DNA of 38,754 bases from Branchiostoma floridae (lineage: Eukaryota; Chordata; Leptocardii; Amphioxiformes; Branchiostomatidae). The stretch is taken from contig NC_049989.1 of the NCBI RefSeq assembly GCF_000003815.2, positions 6,473,890 to 6,512,643 on the forward strand, given 5' to 3'. Both the position numbers and the translations under genes were made by a program. Positions within the stretch are counted from its first letter, which is position 1, and every line of letters starts with the position of its first letter. Positions 8,676-18,943 of this stretch are shown one piece after another. Under the pieces are notes generated by a model. That model made no database searches and was not told the origin of the DNA. It saw only the letters and a program-made list of their open reading frames with translations.

Positions 8676-8851
8676 AAGGAGCACTTTCCCTCTGATTGGG
8701 ACCAAACGAATGCCTGTAAAGTAATGACTGCATTGATTTGAAATTTGAAGGATATGGATAAAAGGCTCTATACTATGAAGTTGTGCCATAAAATTTGAGG
8801 TGTGCTTATTATTTCTTGGTGAGGCCGAGAACTTCTTGATCACCCCTCGTA
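8676..8851 (-). mobile_element. Mariner-like terminal fragment
   Basis: Read on the minus strand, the segment starts at a TA (8850-8851) with CGAGGGGTGATCAAGAAGTT, a terminal-repeat style seen in mariner-type elements. It continues as non-repeat sequence for ~170 bp, then ends abruptly in block T. The TA lies where block C normally reads ATATATCCG. The other end and the transposase are missing, so this is a deleted copy. Family assignment is from memory of the terminus only. Confidence 0.4.
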
Positions 8852-9056
8852 TATCCGTTTTGCACGCATACATATGTGTGTGCTGAAGCACATATATATC
8901 TGTGGCAGACATATATGTGCTGCACCAGTCACACATATATCTGCGTGCAAAACATATATATATGTGCTTCACCACGCACATATGTCTGAGTTTTGTAGCA
9001 CAGATATATGTGACGCCGCATCACATATGTCTGTGTGTTGTAGCACAGATACAAAG
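8851..9056 (+). repeat. Orphan right part of a block C array
   Basis: Begins mid-array at ATATCCGTTTTGCACGC and runs to the conserved end hairpin and TAGCACAGATA. The left part was lost at the mariner-like junction. Confidence 0.85.
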
Positions 9057-9852
9057 AATTCCCCGTGGGTCCAAGATTTAGCGCGACCGCGTGCGTCTCT
9101 ATTCTCCAAGCAGAGGTTAGGCTCGGCTGTCTGTAGCGTTTTCTTAATCGTTTTTATCGGGCTTTCTATTTTGTATATTTTATCTTGTGTTGTCAAACCC
9201 TAACAATAAAAGATACAATACACAATAGAAAGCCCGATAAAAAACGACCAAAAAACGTTTAAAAAAAAACAGCCAGAGCCTAACCTCTGCTTGGAGAGTA
9301 GTGCGACTCCCAGTCGGCTGAAATGGATCATTAGCAAGAGCATTAAAAAAAAGATTGGTGGTAGTATATTATCAGATATATATGTGTAATTCACATTTAC
9401 ATGTCCCGAAAATAACAGATATATATATGATTTTCCATACATATATATGTGCTGTAAAGAACATATATATATGTGACTCTATACACACATATGTGTGCCG
9501 CCAAAGACAGATATATATGTGATTCACCACACACATATATGTGTGCCGTCGAAGACGGACATATGTGCTTAGTGGAGCACATATATATCTGTTTTCAACG
9601 GCACACATATATGTGTGGTGAATTACACATATATATCTGTTTTGCACGCAGACATATATGTGTGCGGAAGCACATATATATCTGTGTCCTGTGGCAGACA
9701 TATATGTGCTGCACCAGTCACACATATATCTGGGTGCAAAACAGATATACATGTGCTTCACCACGCACATATGTCTATGTTTTGTAGCACAGATATATGT
9801 GACGCCGCATCACATATATCTGTGTGTTGTAGCACAGATATAATATATGGAA
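9057..9852 (+). repeat. Composite unit with shortened A, palindrome, C
   Basis: A is reduced to about 45 bp (CAAAGAATTCCCCGTGGG onward), as also at 21075. Palindrome 9101-9300; C 9373-9845. No D: the array ends in TAATATATGGAAACGACAGC and the next A follows directly. Confidence 0.9.
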
Positions 9853-10727
9853 ACGACAGCTTAGTAAAGGCTAGCAGAAGCAAGTTGAATATTCCCGTGA
9901 ACTTGCAGGCCTGCAGGCCGATTTGAGCTTTCGTGAATAAACAATGATTCAAACAAACAAACAAAAAAACAAGCAATTCCCCCGTGTGGTCCTAGATTTA
10001 GCGCGACCGCGTGCGTCTCTACTCTCCAAGCAGAGGTTAGGCTCCGGCTGTTTTTTTTTAGCTTTTTTTAAATAGTTTTAATCGGGCTTTCTATTTTGTA
10101 TTGTATCTTGTGTTGTCAAACCCTAACAATACAAGATACAATACAAAATAGAGAGTCCGATAAAAAACGACTGAAAAGCGTTAAAAAAACAGCGGAGCCT
10201 AACCTCTGCTTGGAGAGTAGTGCGACTCGCAATCGGCTATAATGGATGGGCGAGCCAGACCATTAAAAAACAGATCGGTGGTAGTATATTATCAGATATA
10301 TATTTGAAATCACCTAAACATGTTCCAAAAATAACAGATAGATATATATATGATTTTCCAAACATTAATGTGTGCTGCAAAAAACAGATATATATGTGAC
10401 TCTATACACACATATGTGTGCCGTCAAAGACAGATATATATGTGATTCACCACACACATATATGTGTGCCGTCGAAGACAGACATATGTGCTTAGTGGAG
10501 CACATATATATCTGTTTTCAACGGCGCACATATATGTGTGGTGAATTACAAAAATTATGTGTGGTGAATTACAAAAATATATATCTGTTCTGCACGCAGA
10601 CATATGTGTGTGCGGAAGCACATATATATCTGTGTCCTGTGGCAGACATATATGTGCTGCACCAGTCACACATATGTCTGCGTGCAAAACGATATATATA
10701 TGTGCTTCACCACGCACATATGTCTAT
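9853..10727 (+). repeat. Composite unit A-palindrome-C, cut by gap
   Basis: A 9853-10019, palindrome 10020-10219, C 10292-10727. The array has a small local duplication of GTGTGGTGAATTACA at about 10538-10574. It runs into the gap at 10728, beyond which the units are inverted. Confidence 0.9.
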
Positions 10728-10827
10728 NNNNNNNNNNNNNNNNNNNNNNNNNNNNNNNNNNNNNNNNNNNNNNNNNNNNNNNNNNNNNNNNNNNNNNNNN
10801 NNNNNNNNNNNNNNNNNNNNNNNNNNN
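10728..10827. other. Assembly gap (100 N) at the inverted-repeat turning point
   Basis: Sequence left of the gap is forward-orientation block C; sequence right of it is reverse-orientation block C. The join could be a real inversion centre or a scaffolding choice. Confidence 0.99.
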
Positions 10828-11548
10828 TGTGACTGATGCAGCACATATATGTCTGCCACAGGACACAGATATATATGTGCTTCCGCACACATATGTCTGC
10901 ATGCAAAACGGATATATATGTGTAATTCACCACACATATATGTGTGCCGTTGAGAATAGATATATATGTGCTCCACTAACCACATATATCTGTCTTTGAC
11001 GGCACACATTCGTGTGTATAGAGTCATATATGTATCTGTTCTTTACAGCACATATACATGTGTGGAAAATCATATGTATATCTTTTATTTTCGGGACATG
11101 TATATGTGATTTACACGTATATATCTGATAATATACTACCACCAATCTTTTTTTTTTGATGCTCTGGCTCGCCCATCCATTTCAGCCGAGAGGTTAGGCT
11201 CAGGCTGTTTTGTTAACGTTTTTAAGTCGTTTTTTATCGGGCTTTCTATTGTGTACTGTATTTTGTATTGTTAGGGTTTGACAACACAAGACACAATACA
11301 AAATAGAAAGCCCCCGATAAAAACGACTAAAAAACGCTAAAAAAAACAGCCTGAGCCTAACCTCTGCTTAGAGAGTACAGAAGCACGCGGTCGCACTGAA
11401 TCTAGGACCCACGGAGGAGTTCTTTGTTTGATTGTTTGAACCATTGTTTATTCATGAAAGCTCAAATCGGTCTGCTGGCCTGCAAGTTCGCGGGAATATT
11501 CAACTCGCCCATGTTAGCCTTTACTAAGGATCCCCGGATTGGTGATCG

Positions 11549-11648
11549 NNNNNNNNNNNNNNNNNNNNNNNNNNNNNNNNNNNNNNNNNNNNNNNNNNNN
11601 NNNNNNNNNNNNNNNNNNNNNNNNNNNNNNNNNNNNNNNNNNNNNNNN
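11549..11648. other. Assembly gap (100 N)
   Basis: Run of 100 N at the A/D boundary of a reversed unit. The homologous copies have about 50-60 bp here. Confidence 0.99.
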
Positions 11649-11878
11649 GCCGGCAAGAGGATTTATATCCTCACGTCATTTCCTAAACGATATTCAATTC
11701 TACATGTCTGGAGCTGAGGAAGAAAAACAGGTGGCTCGCTAAAGCAGTTGCGGTCTAAATAGAAAACAATCTCCTGTATTCTTAAATCTTTCATTAACGT
11801 AATTGGAAACTTTTAAATCAAAACCCAATCCTCTGGCAACATCCGTTATTCGCCTCAGCCTGGCTATCAGTTACGTGG

Positions 11879-11894
11879 TGACCTCTTATGACCT
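11879..11894 (-). promoter_or_regulatory. DR4 site in reversed block D
   Basis: TGACCT-CTTA-TGACCT, the complement of AGGTCA-TAAG-AGGTCA, preserved exactly as in the copy at 3632. Confidence 0.4.
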
Positions 11895-11929
11895 CCTCTG
11901 TTTGGCCAAACTGCTAGTAATATTTATCG

Positions 11930-12854
11930 TTTACATATATCTGAGCTACAACACACAGATATATGTGATGCGGCGTCACATATATCTGTGCTACAAAACA
12001 TAGACATATGTGCGTGGTGAAGCACATATATATATGTTTTGCACGCAGATATATGTGTGACTGGTGCAGCACATATATGTCTGACACAGGACACAGATAT
12101 ATATGTGCTTCCGCACACACATGTCTGCGTGCAAAACGGATATATATGTGTAATTCACCACACATATATGTGTGTCGTTGAAAACAGATATATATGTGCT
12201 CCACTAAGAACATATGTCTGTCTTCGACGGCACACAGATATGTGTGTGGTGAATCAGATATATATTTGTCTTTGACGGCACACATATGTGTGTATGGAGT
12301 CACATATATATACTGTTCTTTACAGCACATATATATGTGTTGAAAATCATACATATATATATCTGTTATTATCGGGACATGTAAATGTGAATTACACATA
12401 TATATCTGATAATATACTACCACCATTCTGTTTTTTTAATGCTCTGGCTCGCCCATCCATTTCAGCCGATTGGGAGTCGCACTACTCTCCAAGCAGAGGT
12501 TAGGCTCAGGCTGATTTTTTTAACGTTTTTTAGTCGTTTTTCATCGGGCTTTCTATTTTGTATTGTATCGTGTATTGAGAGGGTTTGACAACACAAGATA
12601 CAATACAAAATAAAATGCCCGATAAAAACGACTAAAAAACGGTAAAAAACAGCCGGAGCCTAACCTCTGCTTGGAGAGTAGAGACGCACGCGGTCGCGCT
12701 GAATCTAGGACCCACGGGGAATTATTTGTGTGTTTGTTTGTTTGTTTGTTTGTTTGTTTGAATCATTGTTTATTCATGAAAGCTCAAATCGGCCTGCAGG
12801 TCTGCAGGTTCACGGGAATATTTAACTTGCTCCTGCTAGCGTTTACTAAGGTGC
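11930..12854 (-). repeat. Reversed composite unit (C-palindrome-A), no D
   Basis: C 11930-12416, palindrome 12483-12680, A 12681-12854 with a (GTTT)n tract. It has no partner in the left arm of the large inverted repeat, so it is an extra unit of the right arm. Confidence 0.9.
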
Positions 12855-14278
12855 CGTTTGCATATATTATATCTGCGCTACAACACAGATATATGTGATG
12901 CGGCGTCACATTTATGTTCACATTCCTGTACTATACATGTATGTAGTTATAGACATTAGACGAGTCATTGTATTGATTGACTTATCACCTCTGCCTTACA
13001 ATTGTACCATGTACAAATGTCGTGCAATAAAGTTCATTCATTCATTCATTCATTTATTCATTAATTAATTAATTCAGTCATTCATTCATATATCTGTGCT
13101 ACAAAACATAGACATATGTGCGTGGTGAAGCACATATATATATATATGTTTTGCACGCAGATATATGTGTGACTGGTGCAGCACATATATGTCTGCCACA
13201 GGACACAGATATATATGTGCTTCCGCACACACATATGTCTGCGTGCAAAACAGATATATATGTGTAATTCACCACACATATATGTGTGTCGTTGAAAACA
13301 GATATATATGTGCTCCACTAAGCACACATGTCTGTCTTCGACGGCACACATATGTATGTGTGGTGAATTGCATACATATTTGTCTTTGACCAAGTTTGAC
13401 GGCACACATATGTGTGTATACAGTCACACATATATATGTTCTTTGCAGCACACATATATTTGTGGAAAATCATATATATATATATATATGTTATTTCTGG
13501 AACATGTACATTTGATTTACACGTATATATCTGATAATATACTACCACCAATCTGTTTTTTTAATGCTCTGGCTCGCCCATCCATTTCAGCCGACTGTAA
13601 GTCGCACTACTCTCGAAGCATATGTTTATAGGCTCCGGCTGTTTTTTTAACGTTTTTTGGTAGTTTTTTATCAGGCTCTCTATTTTGTATTGTATCTTGT
13701 ATTGTTAGGGTATGACAACACAAGATACAATACCAAATAGAAAGCCCGATAAAAACTTTTTTTTAAAATGCTAAAAAACAGCCTGAGCCTAACCTCTGCT
13801 TGGAGAGTACAGACGCTCGCGCTGAATCTAGGACCAAGGGGGGAATTGTTTTTTTGTTTGATTGTTTGAACCATTGATTATTCATGAAAGCTCGCATCGG
13901 CCTACAGGCCTGCAAGTTCGCGGGAATATTCAACTCGCTCCTGCTAGCCTTTACTAGGCTCCCCGGATTGGTGATCGGCAGTCTAGTAGTAGAAATTGGA
14001 CAAATAGAGTCAATAGTACGCTAGTGGGGTCGGCCGGCAAGAGGATTTATTTCCTCACGTCATTTTTAAAAAGATATTCAATTCTATATGTCTGGAGCTA
14101 AAGAAGAAAAACAGGTGGCTCGCTAAAGCAGTTGTGGTCTAAATAAAAACAATCTCCTGTATTCTTAAATCTTCGATTAACGTAATGGGAACATTTTAAA
14201 TAAAAATCCAATTCTCTGGAAACATCCGTTTTTCGACGCAGCCTGGCCTTCAGTTACGTTGTGGCCAAACTGCTAGTA
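12855..14278 (-). repeat. Reversed composite unit (C-palindrome-A-D) with L2-like insertion
   Basis: C 12855-13545, interrupted at 12912-13089; palindrome 13608-13809, sharing the ATATG-type end with 3020-3035; A 13810-13965; D 13966-14278, with the same small deletion as 2340-2400. It is the mirror of about 2340-3600. Confidence 0.9.
12912..13089 (+). mobile_element. L2/CR1-like retrotransposon 3' tail
   Basis: A 178 bp insertion inside the terminal hairpin of block C. It ends with GTGCAATAAAGTTCATTC and an (ATTC)n run, the short-repeat 3' terminus of L2/CR1-type elements. No coding sequence remains (5'-truncated). CAT borders both ends (12909-12911 and 13087-13089), so any target duplication is at most 3 bp. 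Confidence 0.7.
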
Positions 14279-15211
14279 ATATTGATCGTTTGCATATATC
14301 TGTGCTACAACACACAGATATATGTTATGCGGCGTCACATATATCTGTGCTACAAAACATAGACATATGTGCGTGGTGAAGCACATATATATATGTTTTG
14401 AACGCAGATATATGTGTGACTGGTGCAGCACATATATATCTGCCACAGGACACAGATATATATGTGCTTCAGCACACACATATGTATGCGTGCAAAACGG
14501 ATATATATGTGTAATTCACCACGCATATATGTGTGCCCTTGAAAACAGATATATATGTGCTCCACTAAGCACATATGTCTGTCTTCGACGGCACACATAT
14601 ATGTGTGTGGTGAATCAGATATATATTTGTCTTTGACGGCACACATATGTGGGTATAGAGTCACTTATATATCTGTTCTTTACAGCACACATATATTTGT
14701 GGACAGTCATATATATATATCTGTTATTTTTGGAACATGTATATGTGATTTACACATATTTATCTGATAATATGATACCACCAGTCTGTTTTTTAATGCT
14801 CTGGCTCGCCCATCAATTTCAGCCGATTGGGAGTCCCACTCCTCTCCAAGCAAAGGTAAGGCTCTGGCTGTTTTTTTTTAAACGTTTTATAGTCGTTTTT
14901 TATCGGGCTTTCTATTTTGTATTGTATCTTGTATTGTTAGGGTATGACAACACAAGATAAAATACAAAATAAAAAGCCCGATAAAAACGACTAAAAAAAC
15001 GCTAAAAAAACAACCGGAACCTAACCTCTGCTTGGAGAGTAGAGACGCACGCGGTCGCACTGAATCTAGGACCAGCGGGGAATTGTTTGTGTGTTTGTTT
15101 GTTTGTTTGAACCATTGTTTATTCATGAAAGCTGATATCGGCCTGAGGCCTGCAAGTTCGTGGGACTATTCAACTCGCTCCCGCTAGCCTTTACTAGGCT
15201 TTACTAGGTAT
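14279..15211 (-). repeat. Reversed composite unit (C-palindrome-A), no D
   Basis: C 14279-14775, palindrome 14840-15041, A 15042-15211. Array details match the forward array at 1810-2330 on the opposite strand, and the palindrome and A match 31397-31600 inverted. Confidence 0.9.
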
Positions 15212-15960
15212 TGTTTGCATATATTTGTGCTACAACACACAGATATATGTGATGCGGCGTCACATATATCTGTGCTGCAAAATACAGACATATGTGCGTG
15301 GTGAAGCACATATATATCTGTTTTGCACGCAGATATATGTGTGACGGGTGCAGCACATATATGTCTGCCATGGGAAACAGATATATATGTGCTTCACCAC
15401 GCACATGTCTGCGTCCAAAACGGATATATATGTGTAATTTACAACACATATGTGTGCTGTAGAAAACAGATATACGTGTGCTCCACTAAGCTCAAATGTC
15501 TGCTGTAAAATTGGTTTCGACGGCACTCATATATGTGCGTGGTGAATCACTCATATATGTGCGTGGTGAATCATATATATATATATCGGTCTTTGACGGC
15601 ACGCATGTGTATGAGTGGAGTCACATATGTATCTGTTTTCTACGGCACACATATATGTGTGGTGACTTACACATAGATATATTTGTTATTTTACGGAACA
15701 TGTATATGTGATTTACATTTATAGATATAAACATATATCTGGTAATATAATCTTGCTCATTAGAAAGATCCTGACCACCAATCTATTTTAATGCCTTTGC
15801 CCGCCCATCCATTTCAGCCGACTGGGAGTCACACGCGGTCGTGCTGAATCTAGGACCCTCGGGGAATTGTTTGTTTGTTTGTTTGTTTGAACCATTGCTT
15901 ATTCATGAAAGCTACAATCGACCTGCAGGCCTGCAAATTCACGGTAATATTCAACTGTTT
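15212..15960 (-). repeat. Reversed composite unit lacking the palindrome
   Basis: C 15212-15765, then linker, empty site GAGTCACAC at 15826-15834, and block A to 15960, where reversed block T begins. It is the mirror of 30665-31396. The array has a local repeat of CTCATATATGTGCGTGGTGA at 15528-15572. Confidence 0.9.
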
Positions 15961-16226
15961 TAACCTACGTCACTTTAACGTTGTGGATGTTGGAAAACAA
16001 AAATAAAGAAATCCCAAACTTGGGTTTCCATGCTCTAGTCACAAGACAAAAGAGTTGTGTATATAAAATGAAACAATAAACCTTCAGAAAAAATTGGCCG
16101 TATTTTTAGAAAAAAAATGCCTGGATGTTTAACAAAATCACAAGAAAAGAAAACTTTAAAGTATTGAATTGGTCTCTTTCCATCAAAAGACATAAAATGG
16201 GATTTGTTGAGCAAGGAAAAATACAC

Positions 16227-16324
16227 GTTGTCATAACTGGGATTCGAACTCACGCCTGCGGAAACTGACTGAGTAATGAACGCATGCAGATCCTCATCAT
16301 TAGACCGCTCGGCCATCGTGTAAC
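16227..16324 (-). tRNA. tRNA-like sequence, Leu-like body, CAT loop (copy 3)
   Basis: A and B boxes are intact on the minus strand. The anticodon region reads TGCG-TTCATTA-CTCA, giving CAT in the loop and one mismatch in the stem, unlike CAA in copies 1 and 2. Only five T residues follow. Probable pseudogene or SINE head. Confidence 0.45.
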
Positions 16325-16417
16325 AGTTGCGCAACTGAGGTTTAGAAGGGTCCTAAGAAGGCTACGTTAACTTGACCTACTAAACGATCCATGGAACAAA
16401 CCGCTTCTATCAAGATT

Positions 16418-16488
16418 CCTCACAGGAACTTGCGGCCCCTGGATCTAAAGAGTGAACACAGCTCTACGACTGAGCTACGCGAATCGGC
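16418..16488 (-). tRNA. tRNA-like sequence, Lys-like, degenerate (copy 3)
   Basis: Inverted copy with intact A box. It reads GAGCTGTGTTCACTC where copies 1 and 2 have GAGCTGTCTTCACTC. Confidence 0.45.
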
Positions 16489-16560
16489 CAGCCAGAGGAG
16501 ATTCAATATCAAGTGTTGCAATTGACATGGGGATCAAAATACAGAATATGTGATGTGGAG

Positions 16561-17005
16561 TCATATATATGTTGCTCCAAACACAGATATATGTGTGATG
16601 TGGCGTCACATATATCTGTGCTTGNNNNNNNNNNNNNNNNNNNNNNNNNNNNNNNNNNNNNNNNNNNNNNNNNNNNNNNNNNNNNNNNNNNNNNNNNNNN
16701 NNNNNNNNNNNNNNNNNNNNNNNNNNNNNNNNNNNNNNNNNNNNNNNNNNNNNNNNNNNNNNNNNNNNNNNNNNNNNNNNNNNNNNNNNNNNNNNNNNNN
16801 NNNNNNNNNNNNNNNNNNNNCAGCCAGAATATGTGTGATGTGGCGTCACATATATATGTGCTACAAACACAGATATATGTGTGATGTGGCGTCCATATAT
16901 ATGTGTTTGTAGCACATCATATATGTGACGCCGCAGCACACATATATCTGTGTTCGTAGCAGATATATATGTGACGCCACATCACACATATATCTGTGCT
17001 TGTAG
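16561..17005. repeat. 46 bp hairpin satellite interrupted by gap
   Basis: Mirror of 721-958: monomers with GATGTGGCGTC loops, switching strand near 16900-16925. A 196 N gap at 16625-16820 hides the middle. It ends at GCTTGTAGCATAAGAGGTCA, where block D begins. Confidence 0.83.
16625..16820. other. Assembly gap (196 N)
   Basis: Longest gap in the window and the only one not 100 bases, so its size may be an estimate. It lies within the hairpin satellite. Confidence 0.99.
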
Positions 17006-17478
17006 CATAAGAGGTCACCACGTAACTGATGGCCAGGCTGTGGCGAAAAACGGATGTTTCCAGAGGATTGGATTTTGATTTCAAAGTTTCCCATTACGTT
17101 AATCGAAGATTTGAAAATACAGGAGGGTTTTTTTGACACCGCAACTGCTTTAGCGAGCCACCTGTTTTTCTTCTTCAGCTACAGACATGTAGAATTTAAT
17201 CTCTTTTTAAAAATGACGTGAGGAAATAAGTCCTCTGGCCGGCCGACTCCTCTAGCGTACTATTGACTCTATTTGTCCCATTTCTACTTTTAGACTACCG
17301 ATCACCAATCCGGGGAGCCCTAGTAAAGGCTAGCAGGAGCGAGTTGAATATTCCCGCGAACTTGCAGGCCTGCAAGCCGATGTGAGCTTTCATGACTAAA
17401 AAATGGTTCAAACAAACGAACAAACACACAAACAATTCCCCCGTGTGGTCCTAGATTTAGCGCAACCCCGTGCGTCTC

Positions 17479-17678
17479 TACTCTCCAAGCAGAGGTTAGG
17501 CTCAGGCTGTTTTTTTAGCGTTTTTAAATAGTTTTTATCGGGCTTTCTATTTTGTATTGTATATTGTCTTGTCAAATCCTAACAATACAAGATACAATAC
17601 ATAATAGAGAGCCCGATAAAAAACGTTTACGAAAACGTTTACAAAAACAGCCGGAGCCTAACCTCTGCTTGGAGAGTA
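17479..17678. mobile_element. Foldback palindrome, reference copy (Mutator-like MITE candidate)
   Basis: About 90 bp arms beginning TACTCTCCAAGCAGAGG fold around a short unpaired centre (TCAAATCCTAACA here; TGTTGTCAAACCCTAACA in most copies). It is flanked by GTGCGTCTC and GTGCGACTC, a 9 bp duplication with one mismatch. Long terminal inverted repeats plus ~9 bp target duplications are the known signature of the Mutator superfamily. There is no transposase. Twenty-one copies, left edges near 2836, 4102, 9101, 10020, 11186, 12483, 13608, 14840, 17479, 18404, 19053, 20325, 21127, 23830, 25226, 26673, 31590, 32457, 33695, 34914 and 35846. Confidence 0.7.
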
Positions 17679-18007
17679 GTGCGACTCCCAATCGGCTGAA
17701 ATGGATAGGCGAGCAAGAGCATTAGAAAAAAGATTGGTGGTAGTATATTATCAGATATATATGTGTAATTCACATGTACATGTTCCGAAAATAACAGATA
17801 TATATATGACTTTCCACACATATATGTGTGCCACAGGACACAGATATATATGTGCTTCCGCACACACATATGTCTGCGTGCAGAACAGATATATATGCAT
17901 GATTCACCACACATATAAGTGTGCCGTCGAAGACAGACATATGTGCTTAGTGGAGCACATATATATCTGTTTTCACCGGCACACATATATGTGTGTGAAT
18001 CATGCAT

Positions 18008-18107
18008 NNNNNNNNNNNNNNNNNNNNNNNNNNNNNNNNNNNNNNNNNNNNNNNNNNNNNNNNNNNNNNNNNNNNNNNNNNNNNNNNNNNNNNNNNNNNN
18101 NNNNNNN
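18008..18107. other. Assembly gap (100 N)
   Basis: Run of 100 N inside a block C array, flanked by near-identical sequence (ACACATATATGTGTG, then CATGCAT or CCGGCAC), as expected for a repeat-induced break. Confidence 0.99.
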
Positions 18108-18330
18108 CTGTTTTCCCGGCACACATATATGTGTGGTGAATCATGCATATATATCTGTTTTGCACGCAGACATATGTGTGTGCGGAAGCACATATATATC
18201 TGTGTCCTGTGGCAGACATATATGTGCTCTACCAGTCACACATATATCTGCGTGCAAAACATATATATATGTGCTTCACCACGCACATATGTCTGTGTTT
18301 TGTAGCACAGATATATGTGACGCCGCATCA

Positions 18331-18943
18331 CATACATACAAACAAACAAACAAACAAACAACTCCCCCGTGGGTCCTAGATTCAGCGCGACCGCGTGCTT
18401 CTCTACTCTCCAAGCAGAGGTTAGGCTCGGGCTGTTTTTTTAGCGTTTTTTTTAGTCGTTTTTATCGGGGGCTTTCTGTTTTGTATATTTTATCTTGTGT
18501 TGTCAAACCCTAACAATACAAGATACAATACAAAATAGAGAGCCCGATAAAAAACGACTAAAAAACGTTAAAAAACAGCCGAAGCCTAACCTCTGCTTGG
18601 AGAGTAGTGCGACTCGCAATCGGCTATAATGGATGGGCGAGCCAGACCATTAGAAAACAGATCGGTGGTAGTATATTATCAGATATATATGTGTAAATCA
18701 CATATACATATTCCAAAAATAACAGATATATATATGATTTTCCACACATATATGTGTGCTGCAAACAACAGATATATATGTGACTCTATACACACATATG
18801 TGTGCCGCCAAAGACAGATATATAAGTGATTCACCACACACATATATGTTTGCCGTCGAAGACAGACATATGTGGTTAGTGGAGCACATATATATCTGTT
18901 TTCAACGGCACACATATATGCGTGGTGAATTACACATATATAT
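18331..18943 (+). repeat. Composite unit with shortened A and truncated C
   Basis: A is joined to the previous array at CATACATACAAACAAACAAA (18331-18403), palindrome 18404-18606, C 18670-18943. C stops after about half its length at ACACATATATATC and jumps into the AATAAACAATGG part of the next A, a deletion junction. Confidence 0.88.

Larger units (their letters stand above)
8190..8676 (+). repeat. Block T, copy 2
   Basis: Same organisation as the copy at 951. The tail carries a private tandem duplication: GAGACCAATTCAATACTTTA occurs twice between 8541 and 8605. The block is cut at about 8676, where a mariner-like end begins, so the usual transition to block A is lost. Confidence 0.85.
10828..11929 (-). 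repeat. Reversed composite unit (C-palindrome-A-D)
   Basis: C 10828-11130, palindrome about 11186-11377 with its left outer 10-15 bp deleted, A 11378-11535, gap 11549-11648, D 11649-11929 with the DR4 site at 11879-11894. It is the mirror of 3600-4740, including shared private details such as the GAACTCCTC junction. Confidence 0.9.
15961..16560 (-). repeat. Block T, copy 3 (inverted)
   Basis: Inverted copy of the tRNA-like block. It is closest to copy 4 at 30080: both share the altered anticodon segment of the Leu-like sequence. Confidence 0.87.
17006..18330 (+). repeat. Composite unit D-A-palindrome-C
   Basis: D 17006-17320 (only half of the AGGTCA pair is present), A 17321-17478, palindrome 17479-17678, C 17747-18330 with a gap at 18008-18107. 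Within C, 17828-17900 is a micro-inversion: spacers GCCACAGGACACAG, GCTTCCGCACAC and CTGCGTGCAGAACAG are in reverse orientation between forward neighbours. Confidence 0.88.

Noticed and set aside
17593-17640. Telomere-like CCCTAAC words in palindrome loops
   Set aside because: Only a single CAAACCCTAACA word per palindrome, not tandem telomeric repeats.
17701-18513. 270-codon + strand open frame, and similar frames of 60-180 codons across the arrays
   Set aside because: The peptides are low-complexity I/Y/C/H repeats, occur on both strands of the same DNA, cross an N gap, and follow from stop-free palindromic cores. No start context, domain or codon signal supports coding.
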